Of a stretch of DNA of 64,000 nt, positions 53,722-61,841 are shown piece after piece. The first letter of the stretch is position 1; the number at the start of each line of letters is the position of its first letter. The translations under genes and the position numbers were made by a program. The stretch is from the NCBI RefSeq assembly GCF_016901135.1, contig NZ_JAFEVL010000036.1, forward strand, positions 62,001 through 126,000, in the 5' to 3' direction. This DNA comes from Martinezella lusitana (GTDB lineage: Bacteria > Pseudomonadota > Alphaproteobacteria > Rhizobiales > Rhizobiaceae). Below the pieces are notes generated by a model. That model saw only the letters and a list, made by a program, of their open reading frames with translations, was not told the origin of the DNA and ran no database searches.

Positions 53722-55352
53722 TCCTCCACCGCCAACGGCGAAAGGTCGATGCAGACATCGTCTTCGTCGTCTGATTCCGGTAAATCGGTAGTCCGATCAC
53801 GGGCTGCCAATGCACGCTCTTTCCGCTCAGCATGGCGGCGCATGGCCCGGGTCTGCTGAACGGCGCTCTCCATAAGCCGCCTTTGCTCGGCGATGGTCTC
53901 GAAAATCAGGTGCTCGTCGATAGCTCGGACTCCCCGAGCCCTCAGTGCCGCCCGCGCCAGGCGATGTTCTCCGAGGGTAATCGGCGGCCGGTCCAAGGCC
54001 GCAAAACGCACGGGCCAGATCGAACCGTCTGCCTGCTCCACATAAACACAGGAGAGATCCCGCGGATCATACTTGACCCGCACCTGGCGCGAAGATCGCC
54101 CAGCCAAAGGACTGAGAACGTCATCCCAATAACGAATTCCGAACAGATGCAGACCATCCCTGCGGATACAGCGTTCCTCATAAGGGAGAAAATCGAGCAG
54201 AAACCGTTCTGGATCATGCGGCAGGCGTAACGGCCGGGAACGGACCGCGACCGCATCTTCCCATGCCGTCCGCGGCGGGAGCAGCAATGCGCTATGAACT
54301 TCGGCATGGTAGCGGCCGACGATCTGGAGGGTCAGCCATCTCTCCAATTCATCCAGTGTCATCGCTGCATGCTTCTGCGGATCGTACGAGCCTCGCTTGG
54401 CAATGCTGCTCGAAGTAGATCCCGGCAGCAGATGCACCGCACCCATCATGGTCCCGATCAATCGCTCGATATGCCCGCCGTAATGCGGGCGTGCAACAGG
54501 CCGGTACATCAGCTCGATCCCATGTTCAGGCGCTCCCCTGACCAAAGCCTTGCCGTGGAATTCTGCTCCATTGTCGAGGTGAATAACGTCTGGCAATCCA
54601 GAGACCGGCCACTCGGCATCGATGCCCATCGTCTGGAGCCAAGGTTCTTTTGGCATCACCAGATTCTGGATCGCCAAGGCCACGGATGTCGCCGACGGGC
54701 TTTCCAGGCTGAGATAGAAGCCAGCCACCATGCGGCTGGCAACATCGATCGCCAACGTCAGCCAGGGGCGCTGCAGCGGCTTGCGGCTAACCGCATCGAC
54801 GATGAACAAATCCACCAGGGTGTGATCGATCTGAATAATCTGAAGGGCATAGTTGGCGTTATATTCTTGCACGACAACGCCGAACTTTTCGGTTGCCGCC
54901 TTCGCTCCCTCCCTCCATCGCATCAGTATCTGCGGATCGATGCAGTCGACGCGCGCCCGGACGGCTGTCCACGATGGCGCGCGAACGCCGCGTTCATGGC
55001 AAACTTGCCGTACCCGGTCGTGTAGAGCGGAGATCGTCGGCCGCTCACGTTTCCGGTAAGTATCGAAAATTGCCGCTTGAATGATCTCCTCGATCTCCGG
55101 GGGCAACAGCACTCTGCCCTTGGCGGGACCCGGTATAGCGTCCAGCAATGAGCTCGTGACCGGCGATGCGCGATATTGGTTCAGCAGCTTATAGAAACGG
55201 GTTTGGCCCAACTCCAGCTCTCGGCAGGCTTTACCGACATGCGCGGCTGAAAGGCGGGGCATCAGAGCCAAGGGGCGAATAACCTTTTCGCGTGACACCG
55301 CCCTCAGCCATACCGCCTCGTTGACGGCCAACTTGTCTGGTTTCCGGCCCAT
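53712..55352 (-). CDS. tniA: TniA, Mu-type DDE transposase
   Basis: A 546-residue transposase. N-terminal HTH domains (residues 35-130) contain GKACRELELGQTRFYKLLNQ. The RNase H-like core has the three acidic residues in IIQIDHTLVDLFI, VIHLDNGAEFHGKAL and PHYGGHIERLIGTMMG. A C-terminal beta-barrel region RQVRVKYDPRDLSCVYVE is the Mu-transposase C domain. The acidic tail (LPESDDEDDVCIDLS) is probably the part that contacts TniB. AGGG and GAG precede the ATG at 55352. The 5' flank to 55485 is the proposed right transposon end. Confidence 0.96.
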   Translation of the reverse strand: MGRKPDKLAVNEAVWLRAVSREKVIRPLALMPRLSAAHVGKACRELELGQTRFYKLLNQYRASPVTSSLLDAIPGPAKGRVLLPPEIEEIIQAAIFDTYRKRERPTISALHDRVRQVCHERGVRAPSWTAVRARVDCIDPQILMRWREGAKAATEKFGVVVQEYNANYALQIIQIDHTLVDLFIVDAVSRKPLQRPWLTLAIDVASRMVAGFYLSLESPSATSVALAIQNLVMPKEPWLQTMGIDAEWPVSGLPDVIHLDNGAEFHGKALVRGAPEHGIELMYRPVARPHYGGHIERLIGTMMGAVHLLPGSTSSSIAKRGSYDPQKHAAMTLDELERWLTLQIVGRYHAEVHSALLLPPRTAWEDAVAVRSRPLRLPHDPERFLLDFLPYEERCIRRDGLHLFGIRYWDDVLSPLAGRSSRQVRVKYDPRDLSCVYVEQADGSIWPVRFAALDRPPITLGEHRLARAALRARGVRAIDEHLIFETIAEQRRLMESAVQQTRAMRRHAERKERALAARDRTTDLPESDDEDDVCIDLSPLAVEEWS

Positions 55353-55679
55353 CGGTGCTCACCCTTACATCGAGCTGCAAATCAGGCTAAAATTCCACCG
55401 AACCTACTCAAGTTCACTCAATTAGAATGAGCGATTATTATTACGCGACAAAGACATCCAGTCCGGTCGATTAAAAAGAGTGACACGGTAAAGTCGGGGC
55501 AGATCACAGCCCGCGAGCCGCCCATGCCAAAACCCAAAGCCTGCCCTCCCCCACCGATCCGGTGCTGCGCCGCTCGGATGAGGCAATTTAGTATCGTTAG
55601 TTAGCCATCTAGCGACGCCTTTCTTGCCATCTCAGGTCGGTATTGCTATATTTGGCGGCATCTCGATAGAGGAAAGCCG
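55353..55679. other. Right transposon end and vapB promoter region
   Basis: It holds an inverted binding repeat (55394-55402), the proposed right terminus TGACA at 55481-55485, and then about 190 bases before vapB in which I see no gene. The vapB promoter should lie in the last 100 bases. Confidence 0.45.
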
Positions 55680-55937
55680 ATGTCTGAAACACAACTCTCC
55701 GTCCGCAGCACAAAGGCGAGGGACCTGGCCCATGCGCTGGCGCGCCGCACCGGTCAGCCAATCAACAAGCTCGTCGAGCAGGCGCTTGAGCGCTACGATC
55801 TGGAACTGCGCCAACAGTCTGCCCGGACGCCGATCGATGTCCTATCGGACTTGATGGCCGAGGGCCGGCGTGCTGTGCCAACCGGCACGACATCTGCGCA
55901 TGACGATTTCTACGACGAATATGGTTTGCCACGATGA
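55680..55937 (+). CDS. vapB: VapB-family antitoxin
   Basis: An 85-residue antitoxin of the Rv0623/PSK type: LSVRSTKARDLAHALARRTG and PINKLVEQALERYDLELRQ form an RHH-like DNA-binding domain, and the C-terminal HDDFYDEYGLPR tail should bind the toxin. GAGGAAAG is just before the ATG. The stop overlaps the vapC ATG as ATGA. It would neutralise VapC and repress its own operon. Confidence 0.93.
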   Translation: MSETQLSVRSTKARDLAHALARRTGQPINKLVEQALERYDLELRQQSARTPIDVLSDLMAEGRRAVPTGTTSAHDDFYDEYGLPR

Positions 55938-56338
55938 TCGCTGTCGATACGTCGGTCATTCTGGCGATGGCCTTGGGAGAGCCGGAGGCCGAACGGTTCA
56001 TATCGTTGGTGGGTCGGGAGGCACTTGCGATCGGCTGGCCGACCCTGCTCGAGGCTCGAATGGTGCTGACAGGAAGAGGGTTTTCAAACGCTTCGGACAT
56101 AGTTGATCAGTTTGTCCGGCTGCCGAACGTAACCACGATTACTTTCGACGAGAAGCATTATCGCGAAGCGGAACGAGCGTTCGACCGTTTCGGTAAAGGT
56201 CGCCATCCAGCCACACTCAATATGGGCGACTGCTTTTCCTACGCCGTTGCCGCGGTCGCCAAGGCGCCGCTCCTGTTCAAGGGCCAGGATTTCGGCAAGA
56301 CCGATGTGAAATGCCATCCCGCGTCGGCAACCCAATGA
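55934..56338 (+). CDS. vapC: VapC-family PIN-domain RNase toxin
   Basis: A 134-residue PIN nuclease. The conserved acidic residues are in MIAVDTSVILAMALGEPEAE (Asp and later Glu), LLEARMVL and LNMGDCFSYAVAAVAKAPLL (GDCFSYA motif), and KGQDFGKTDV is the C-terminal acidic motif. It should cleave RNA in a magnesium-dependent way when VapB is lost. Its stop overlaps the integrase ATG (56335-56338), so the three genes are coupled. Confidence 0.95.
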   Translation: MIAVDTSVILAMALGEPEAERFISLVGREALAIGWPTLLEARMVLTGRGFSNASDIVDQFVRLPNVTTITFDEKHYREAERAFDRFGKGRHPATLNMGDCFSYAVAAVAKAPLLFKGQDFGKTDVKCHPASATQ

Positions 56339-57510
56339 CACGCAAAGCCATCACCCGACCCGCCCCCGCCGATCCGGTGCAGCGCCGTGCCGAAGAACTC
56401 GATGCGCTTGACGCGATCCTTCCCTTCGATCGCCGCGACCAGCTGGCAACGCTACTAACTGATGATGATGTCGCCACACTCAAGCATCTGGCAAACCAAG
56501 GCATGGGCGACAACACGCTCAGGGCGCTGGCTTCCGACCTTGGTTACCTCGAAGCCTGGTGCGGGCTTGCCACTGGTGCTCCCCTGCCCTGGCCGGCGCC
56601 GGAAAGTCTGCTGTTGAAATTCGTCGCCCATCACCTCTGGGATCCGGTCGAACGGGCCGAGGATCCAAACCACGGTATGCCGGCAGACGTCGAGGCGGGA
56701 TTGCGCGTCAGGGGGCTGCTGCGCGCCGACGGGCCACATGCGCCCGACACGGTCCGTCGGCGTCTGACCTCCTGGTCGATCCTGACACGCTGGCGTGGTT
56801 TAACTGGAGCCTTCACCGCTCCGTCCCTGAAATCTGCTCTCAGGCTCGCCGTTCGCGCAAGTGCTCGGCCAAGGCAGCGGAAGAGCAAGAAAGCTGTCAC
56901 CGGCGACATCCTGGCGAAACTCTTGGCCACCTGTGCTGGCAACCGCCTGGTCGATATTCGTGATCGCGCCTTGTTGCTGACCGCCTTCGCCTCCGGAGGT
57001 CGGCGGCGCTCTGAAGTTGCTGCACTTCGTGTCGAGGATCTCATTGATGAGGAGTCAGTGCACACCGATCCGGCCAACCCAAACTCCCCTCCCCTGCCCT
57101 GCCTGACGATCAGCTTCGGCCGCACCAAGACGACGACGGCCGATGATGACGAACACGTCGTGTTGATCGGCCGGCCGGTAATCGCCTTGAAGCATTGGCT
57201 GGCGGAGGCCAGGATCGACACCGGCCCGGTGTTTCGACGCATCGACCAGTGGGGCAATATCGATCGGCGGGCGCTGACGCCGCAATCGGTCAACTTCATC
57301 CTCAAGGCACGCGTCAAGCAGGCCGGCCTAGACCCGGAGATGTTCTCGGCGCATGGCCTGCGGTCTGGCTATCTCACCGAGGCCGCCAATCGTGGCATCC
57401 CCCTCCCCGAGGCCATGCAGCAGTCGCTGCACAAGTCGGTGACGCAGGCGGCCAGCTATTACAACAATGCTGAGCGGAAGAACGGGCGCGCGGCGCGCCT
57501 GGTTATCTAG
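56335..57510 (+). CDS. Tyrosine-type site-specific integrase
   Basis: A 391-residue tyrosine recombinase. The SAM-like N-terminal domain covers residues 20-170. The catalytic residues are the Arg in FASGGRRRSEVAALRV, His and Arg in SAHGLRSGYLTEA and Tyr in QAASYYNNAERKN. The Lys-bearing beta strand is near LTISFGRTKTTT. The ATG at 56335 overlaps the vapC stop. The last 15 residues (NNAERKNGRAARLVI) recur as a relic at 60144-60191, which marks duplication or rearrangement of this gene type in the region. Confidence 0.94.
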   Translation: MTRKAITRPAPADPVQRRAEELDALDAILPFDRRDQLATLLTDDDVATLKHLANQGMGDNTLRALASDLGYLEAWCGLATGAPLPWPAPESLLLKFVAHHLWDPVERAEDPNHGMPADVEAGLRVRGLLRADGPHAPDTVRRRLTSWSILTRWRGLTGAFTAPSLKSALRLAVRASARPRQRKSKKAVTGDILAKLLATCAGNRLVDIRDRALLLTAFASGGRRRSEVAALRVEDLIDEESVHTDPANPNSPPLPCLTISFGRTKTTTADDDEHVVLIGRPVIALKHWLAEARIDTGPVFRRIDQWGNIDRRALTPQSVNFILKARVKQAGLDPEMFSAHGLRSGYLTEAANRGIPLPEAMQQSLHKSVTQAASYYNNAERKNGRAARLVI

Positions 57511-57652
57511 TCGTCACGGTCTGCCGTCTGGTTCCCCGATCTCAAACGTGGCATACATGAGTCCCCTCTCCTACGCTTTCTCGCGGCATCGGTGCCAGAC
57601 AGAGGGCAGCTAACGCGCTTCCCACGCTAGCCCCGTAAATGCACAGGGTCTC

Positions 57653-58150
57653 TCACCGCCTTTGATCCTTTGGAGAGCCCAGAACGATGAAGCTGGTAAT
57701 CGCCGTGACCTGCGGCAGCGTGCCTAACACGTTCCTATGGAACGCCTTGTAAGTGGCGATGTCGGCAACCTCGACACGCAGCAAATATTCTATTGTGCCT
57801 GTCACGTTGTGGCACTCAACGACTTCATCGGCCTGTGACATCGCTTGCTCGAACGCCTCTTGGCTCATCTTGGTGTGATCGGACAGCCCGACCGTGATGT
57901 AGGCGAGGAACCCGGCTCCCATTCGCGCACGATCAATCGACGCCCGCTATCCCGTAATGACACCGGCGCGCTCCAGTTCTTGAACGCGACGCAAGCATGC
58001 CGACGCAGATAAGCCAACGCGCTCAGCCAAACGTACATTCGGCTGGCGTGCATCGACGGATAGCTCGCGCAATATATGATGGTCAATTCGATCAAAATCA
58101 GGCTTTTGTTGCAATTTTTCCGGCTCCGTTGATAACATTCGCACCAACAT
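57653..58150 (-). pseudogene. Lrp/AsnC-family regulator with one in-frame stop
   Basis: The N-terminal HTH reads FDRIDHHILRELSVDARQPN, VRLAERVGLSASACLRRVQE and LERAGVITG, then TAG (57949-57947). The same frame continues without other damage through RASIDRARMGAGFLAYITVGL to the AsnC ligand domain (VVECHNVTGTIEYLLRVEVAD and VLGTLPQVTAITSFIVLG). An intact relative would have a Tyr at the stop (GVITGY), so a single base change explains it. It is divergent from a LysE exporter, its expected target. Read-through would restore a 165-residue protein. Confidence 0.85.
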
Positions 58151-58179
58151 TCTGTGAAAATGCTCTTAACATTGCGCGT

Positions 58180-58782
58180 ATGACCGATCCAGTAGTTCTC
58201 GCCCCATTCCTCGTTTTCGCGTTTCTCATGGCAGTTACGCCGGGACCCAACAACGCAATGGCGCTGGCGTCCGGCGTTCGTGTAGGTTTAACCAGGTCGT
58301 TTCCGCTCATAGGCGGCATTGCCGCTGGAGTTGCCTTGCAAATGTTAGCGATTGGCTTCGGCCTAGGCACGCTATTCGAGGCCTATCCGATCACGCACGA
58401 AATTTTGCGGATCGGCGGTTCGCTTTATCTCATCTGGCTTGCATGGAAGATCGCGCGCAGCGGCCCAATTGTTGAAGGCGAGGAGAGTTCGCCCATCGGC
58501 TTCTTTGGCGCCGCCGCGTTTCAGTGGATCAATCCAAAGGCATGGGCAATCACAGTGAGTGCGGCTGCGACTTATATTCCCAGCAACGACTATTTGCTGA
58601 ATATCTCGATCGCTGCGGCTTTGCTGGCTCTTGTAGCCATCCCTAGTGTTGCTGTCTGGGCGGCTCCCGGGCGCCTGCTCCGCAATGTGCTTACTCGGCC
58701 GACTTATGCACGCATCTTCAATCTTTCGGTCGCGCTTCTTCTCGTCGCGTCGACAGTACCGATTCTATTGGGCAATTTGTAG
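58180..58782 (+). CDS. LysE-family amino-acid exporter
   Basis: A 200-residue inner-membrane exporter with about six hydrophobic segments. It begins DPVVLAPFLVFAFLMAVTPG and has the family signature TPGPNNAMALASGVRVGL and later FQWINPKAWAITVSAAATYI. It would export a small amino acid or amine. ATG 58180 is chosen because the upstream frame runs through the Lrp gene. Lrp/AsnC regulators commonly activate adjacent lysE-type genes, and here the regulator carries a stop codon. Confidence 0.92.
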   Translation: MTDPVVLAPFLVFAFLMAVTPGPNNAMALASGVRVGLTRSFPLIGGIAAGVALQMLAIGFGLGTLFEAYPITHEILRIGGSLYLIWLAWKIARSGPIVEGEESSPIGFFGAAAFQWINPKAWAITVSAAATYIPSNDYLLNISIAAALLALVAIPSVAVWAAPGRLLRNVLTRPTYARIFNLSVALLLVASTVPILLGNL

Positions 58783-58838
58783 AAGCCAGCTCACCACTCA
58801 ACCGAGGCCTTAAACTGATCCGAGATGAACCCGATATC

Positions 58839-58967
58839 CTCAATCGCCGCGGTCACGACTGGACAGTCGAACGATTGCGCCCTGCCGTCCAACGGATGGT
58901 GCGCGAGAAACTCGTTGAGCCGGAGTTGATTAAGCGTTCCCCTCGCCGCCAACTAGAGGATCATCTT
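58839..58967 (+). pseudogene. Relic of a serine-recombinase C-terminal region
   Basis: The translation LNRRGHDWTVERLRPAVQRM, VREKLVEPELIKRSPRRQLE, DHL matches residues of the transposon recombinase encoded at 51415-51543 (LNRRGYDWTVERLRRAVHRM and following) with only scattered changes. No catalytic domain precedes it. It shows that a related element once lay here. Confidence 0.85.
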
Positions 58968-59364
58968 TGCCATGTCAGCCCTTCTCTAGTGGTCTGTCGA
59001 TTTTAGCAGAATACCCTACCCATCTGGGTGTATGTACGCGCAGCAACGTTGGTTGTATCGATGAGCTGTTCACTACCCGGTGAACGCCCCAACTGCGCCA
59101 GGCGTCTACGCCCCCAACCGGACGCCTGGCACCCTCTGCCGACGATGGCGCTTGACGAAGCTGTTGAGACGTTATCAGGCAATGGCCTCCCAATGTCGTC
59201 GGTACGCCCACGGGCGCCGTGAGCCGAGTGGTGCGGACGCGGAATTCGATGTCAGTGTTGCTTGTAGGGTTGCTCTTCTCGTCTGAGGGAGCGACGTTTG
59301 CGTCCCCAAAAAACCTTTGGGCGTCGAGCGTTGGTCGATTACGCATGTTCACCAAGTAATCGCC
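58968..59364. other. Intergenic patch, no gene recognised
   Basis: This is mixed-composition sequence between the recombinase relic and the 2H-phosphoesterase-like gene. Frames on both strands are short and show no family resemblance. Confidence 0.3.
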
Positions 59365-59781
59365 TTAGAGGGAATCGATTATATCGACTTGGAAGCATTC
59401 CGGGCCGAAATGAAGCCGGCCTGGGTAGGGTCGAACTTCGGCTAGATCTATTTCCTGGTCAAACGCAAACGAAATATGCGGCGTGTAGCTGGGAAAATCC
59501 CAGCTCATTCCGAGCCGGCGAAACTCAGCATGTCGATGGGAGAGCCGCTGGCAGCCGAAGATCAACACGATCACACCGCCAAAATTCCGGACCGACCTTC
59601 GGCTCCCAACCCGCACGGTCAAATCGGTCGCGCATGGCGAGATCTGTTTCCAGTTCCCCGTCCCGCGGGAGGTTGCGATCGTCACGTGCAGCCCGTCCGA
59701 GGCAACGGTATCGGTAAAACCTTCGGATTTGGCCCAGGCCAGAAATTCACCGTGGTTGAGAAGCGGTCTACTGACTAACAT
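59365..59781 (-). CDS. 2H phosphoesterase-like protein (phage-associated, Acb1-like)
   Basis: A 138-residue protein with two H-x-T/S motifs: LHVTIATSRGTGNW near residue 32 and YTPHISFAFDQEIDL near residue 99. These are the paired histidines of the 2H phosphoesterase superfamily. It opens MLVSRPLLNHGEFLAWAKSE, a beginning I associate with phage proteins in which this domain accompanies a portal or structural protein. Some phage members of this family cleave cyclic-nucleotide immune signals (anti-CBASS). It stands alone here and may be a relic of a prophage. Function is inferred from fold motifs only. Confidence 0.6.
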   Translation of the reverse strand: MLVSRPLLNHGEFLAWAKSEGFTDTVASDGLHVTIATSRGTGNWKQISPCATDLTVRVGSRRSVRNFGGVIVLIFGCQRLSHRHAEFRRLGMSWDFPSYTPHISFAFDQEIDLAEVRPYPGRLHFGPECFQVDIIDSL

Positions 59782-59839
59782 TTGTCAATAAAGGGTTAGA
59801 GCGAAAGTTGCTCAAAATACGTCAAGCCAGGATCGTATA

Positions 59840-60187
59840 TCACAACTGTCCGGCTTCATCGATGTCGATGAGGATCACGTTTTCGGGCCGCTGAAGCGGC
59901 ATCATGACGCCGGCGCCGGCGGGCTCTTTCTCTTGAGCGGGGAAAGAAGGCTCCGCCCCCTCTCCCCAGCAAGGACAAAAAGCCGTCTCCCCATCCTTCG
60001 GCTCGAAGGCCTGCAGGACCTGGCCGAACATGTTCAGCTGGCCGCTGACGCGGTGGGCGATACCCCTCGGTTTTTCTCCTTGCCCCCTCTCCCCTGCTGC
60101 TCCACGCGAACTTGGGAAGCAGCCAATCGCGATTTCACGCTCCAGGAATGCCGAACTGAAGAACGGGCGAGCGGCGCGGCTTGTCAT
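59840..60187 (-). other. Unrecognised open frame, coding status uncertain
   Basis: A 115-codon minus-strand frame with segment SGQLNMFGQVLQAFEPKDGE. Its upstream part overlaps the integrase relic at 60144-60191, so at least the N-terminal codons are not genuine. It may be part of an old gene cut by rearrangement. I do not recognise it. Confidence 0.25.
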
Positions 60188-60191
60188 CTAA
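60144..60191 (+). pseudogene. Relic of the 3' end of a tyrosine integrase
   Basis: Sixteen codons ending NAELKNGRAARLVI then TAA match the last residues of the integrase at 56335-57510 (NAERKNGRAARLVI). The bases after both copies also share CACGCTAGCC. The DNA between the two copies (57511-60191) is therefore a candidate inserted or duplicated segment. Confidence 0.8.
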
Positions 60192-60461
60192 ATACCGATA
60201 GCGGTTGCCACGCTAGCCGCGTTCGCGGGAGGCGGCAGAGATCTAACGCACACGAGCGCCGAGAAAACTGACGCTGGGCTCATTCAAATGTTTCGATGCA
60301 ACGCATGGGGCAACAAAGAGTTCATCCACCAAACGATGATCTAGATGCCTGAACGATCTTAAGGTCGCCGGAGAATTCCAGCAGTCATGCAAACAAACGC
60401 TAAGTGACATACATCGCATGTTCGTTTGCTTTGGTCGGATAATGGCCCGACCTTTCTCAAA
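60192..60461. other. Intergenic stretch, nothing recognised
   Basis: This is sequence between the integrase relic and the Nudix gene. No gene or strong terminator is evident. Confidence 0.3.
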
Positions 60462-60986
60462 CTATTGTGATCTCTTGGTCTGCGGGATGAAATGGACGAG
60501 CAGAGATTTCAGCTCAATTTCGCGAACCCGTCTGGCAGCCTCGTCCGGGGTTACCCAGTGGAGAAGCCGCTGCCCCTTTTCTTTGAAATCGGCGCGGACC
60601 TCTTTCACTTCTATTTGAAACATCTCGACGATGCAGGGCGCAACATCGCCGTCATCAAATTCCTTCAAATAGGTATACCGGCCTATGGCACTTTTCCTCA
60701 CCGTGCCGCGTACGCCTGCTTCCTCCCACGCTTCGATCGCCGCCGACTCATAGGGCTTCTTGCCTTTCATCGGCCAACACTTGGGAATGATCCATCGTCC
60801 ACTGTCACGCGATGTAATGACCAGAATTTCGAATTCTTCTCCGTCGTCTTTATACCGAAAGCACAAGGCACCGAACTGGCTGCGGAACGTTCCGCCAAAG
60901 AGTTTGTCTGGTGTTTGCGCTAGCTGTTGGAGCAGGTGCTTTGATTTGTCGGGGGAGGGCTTCCTCCCTTCTTTCTTTGGCTTCAT
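60462..60986 (-). CDS. Nudix hydrolase with altered Nudix box
   Basis: A protein of about 174 residues. The Nudix region reads PMKGKKPYESAAIEAWEEAG. The usual REUXEE has the catalytic Glu residues (EAWEE), but the conserved Arg is Ile. It starts with a basic tail (MKPKKEGRKPSPDKSKHLLQ). Relatives in rhizobia resemble diphosphoinositol-phosphate hydrolases (FGALCFRYKDDGEEFEILVI, GRWIIPKCWPMKGKK). Loss of the Arg may lower activity. ATG 60986 is preferred over a TTG at 61004. It is convergent with nothing and lies next to the IHF-like gene. Confidence 0.85.
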   Translation of the reverse strand: MKPKKEGRKPSPDKSKHLLQQLAQTPDKLFGGTFRSQFGALCFRYKDDGEEFEILVITSRDSGRWIIPKCWPMKGKKPYESAAIEAWEEAGVRGTVRKSAIGRYTYLKEFDDGDVAPCIVEMFQIEVKEVRADFKEKGQRLLHWVTPDEAARRVREIELKSLLVHFIPQTKRSQ

Positions 60987-61138
60987 GGGACGCCACGTTG
61001 TCAAAGTTTCAACGTCAGCTCAATTGCCTAAAGGGCCCTTCGACGAGTTTATACCGATAGTCCATGTGTGAGATAGGGGATAGCCCCTCCTGCTCCTTCT
61101 GACGCCGAAACCTAACGGGCGGTTCGGCCAAGGATATG

Positions 61139-61483
61139 TTATCGGCTTGGATCCCGTGGAGGGACTTTGGCCTTTGCCTTTCGGGATTTATGAGCCTTTT
61201 GAATTCGTGATTTCATCACATCTGATGCTGTGAACTTTACGACCCGGCGCGCGGAAATCAGTACCTCTTCCCCTGTTCGTGGGTTGCGGCCCGGCCGGTG
61301 GATTTTAGCGTTCAACTGAAACGAGGCAAATGATGAAAGTCCTATCGGTTCTCCGCGCACAAGTGCATCGCCGATCTCACCGAGCACGGCCTCCACAAGA
61401 TCGGATGATTCTGTTCGTGAAAGGCCGATCTTTTGAAACACAGCATGCGCTAAATCTGCGCGCGTCACGGTTTTCGTGGTCAT
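61139..61483 (-). CDS. IHF/HU-family DNA-bending protein (IHF-alpha-like)
   Basis: A 114-residue histone-like protein. The helical N-terminus TRADLAHAVFQKIGLSRTES and the DNA-contacting arm HRPGRNPRTGEEVLISARRV (with the intercalating proline) are typical of IHF alpha. A basic C-terminal extension (KAHKSRKAKAKVPPRDPSR) adds about 15 residues beyond the chromosomal form. GGAG is just upstream of the ATG. A plasmid IHF next to repC may aid replication, partition or recombination by the transposon and integrase. Confidence 0.92.
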   Translation of the reverse strand: MTTKTVTRADLAHAVFQKIGLSRTESSDLVEAVLGEIGDALVRGEPIGLSSFASFQLNAKIHRPGRNPRTGEEVLISARRVVKFTASDVMKSRIQKAHKSRKAKAKVPPRDPSR

Positions 61484-61566
61484 GTTCTCCGATCCAAAGC
61501 TCCGAAAGAAGATTCTTTATCGCAATTCGTGCGGCAAGACGTACCAACGTTGTTGCCAAGAAGGAT

Positions 61567-61583
61567 CCACCGCTGTCCGGTGG
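61567..61583. repeat. CCACCG/CGGTGG inverted repeat
   Basis: CCACCG-N5-CGGTGG lies 146 bases before the larger palindrome at 61729 and shares its outer half-site, so it may be a secondary partition or incompatibility element. Confidence 0.4.
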
Positions 61584-61728
61584 TGTCCATCAGCCTATAA
61601 ATCATATACAATATCGCGGTGGATGCGACCTGGAGGTTGCGTACCGGCCTCTTTTCGTCTGAACCGCTCGCCCCTTATATATGAAAATAGAGCGCCGTAA
61701 AAAGCGTTGTTCTTTCAATATGTTAATG

Positions 61729-61748
61729 CGGTGGTCAGCTGACCACCG
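61729..61748. promoter_or_regulatory. Perfect 20-bp palindrome, candidate parS
   Basis: CGGTGGTCAGCTGACCACCG is a perfect palindrome 94 bases beyond the repC stop. Its core GTGGTCAGCTGACCAC resembles the 16-bp repABC parS type (GTTNNCNGCNGNNAAC) in length, symmetry and AGCT centre. RepB binding here would partition the plasmid. Confidence 0.65.
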
Positions 61749-61841
61749 GAATCAGGTGGTGTTTTCGATCCTAAAAGCCACCGGCTATCGCCTCAATCCC
61801 GGTATTGGACAGTCTGCAACTCCTCTCCCGGCGCCCAACGT

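Larger units (their letters stand above)
50410..55485. mobile_element. Tn5053/Tn402-like transposon (tniA-tniB-tniQ plus serine recombinase)
   Basis: The element carries the full TniABQ transposition module and a recombinase. Proposed ends are TGTCAGTCCTTGAGGATCGG at 50410 and, read inward from 55485, TGTCACTCTTTTTAATCGAC. Both begin TGTCA-S-TC and align with one gap. Inside the left end TCGGCGGAA (50426), TCGGTGGAA (50476) and TGGGTGGAA (50498) repeat, and TCGGTGGAA recurs inverted at 55394-55402, as expected of transposase-binding sites. Flanking 5-mers are CTGTA and CGGTA, one mismatch from a 5-bp target duplication. No cargo gene is seen. Confidence 0.72.
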
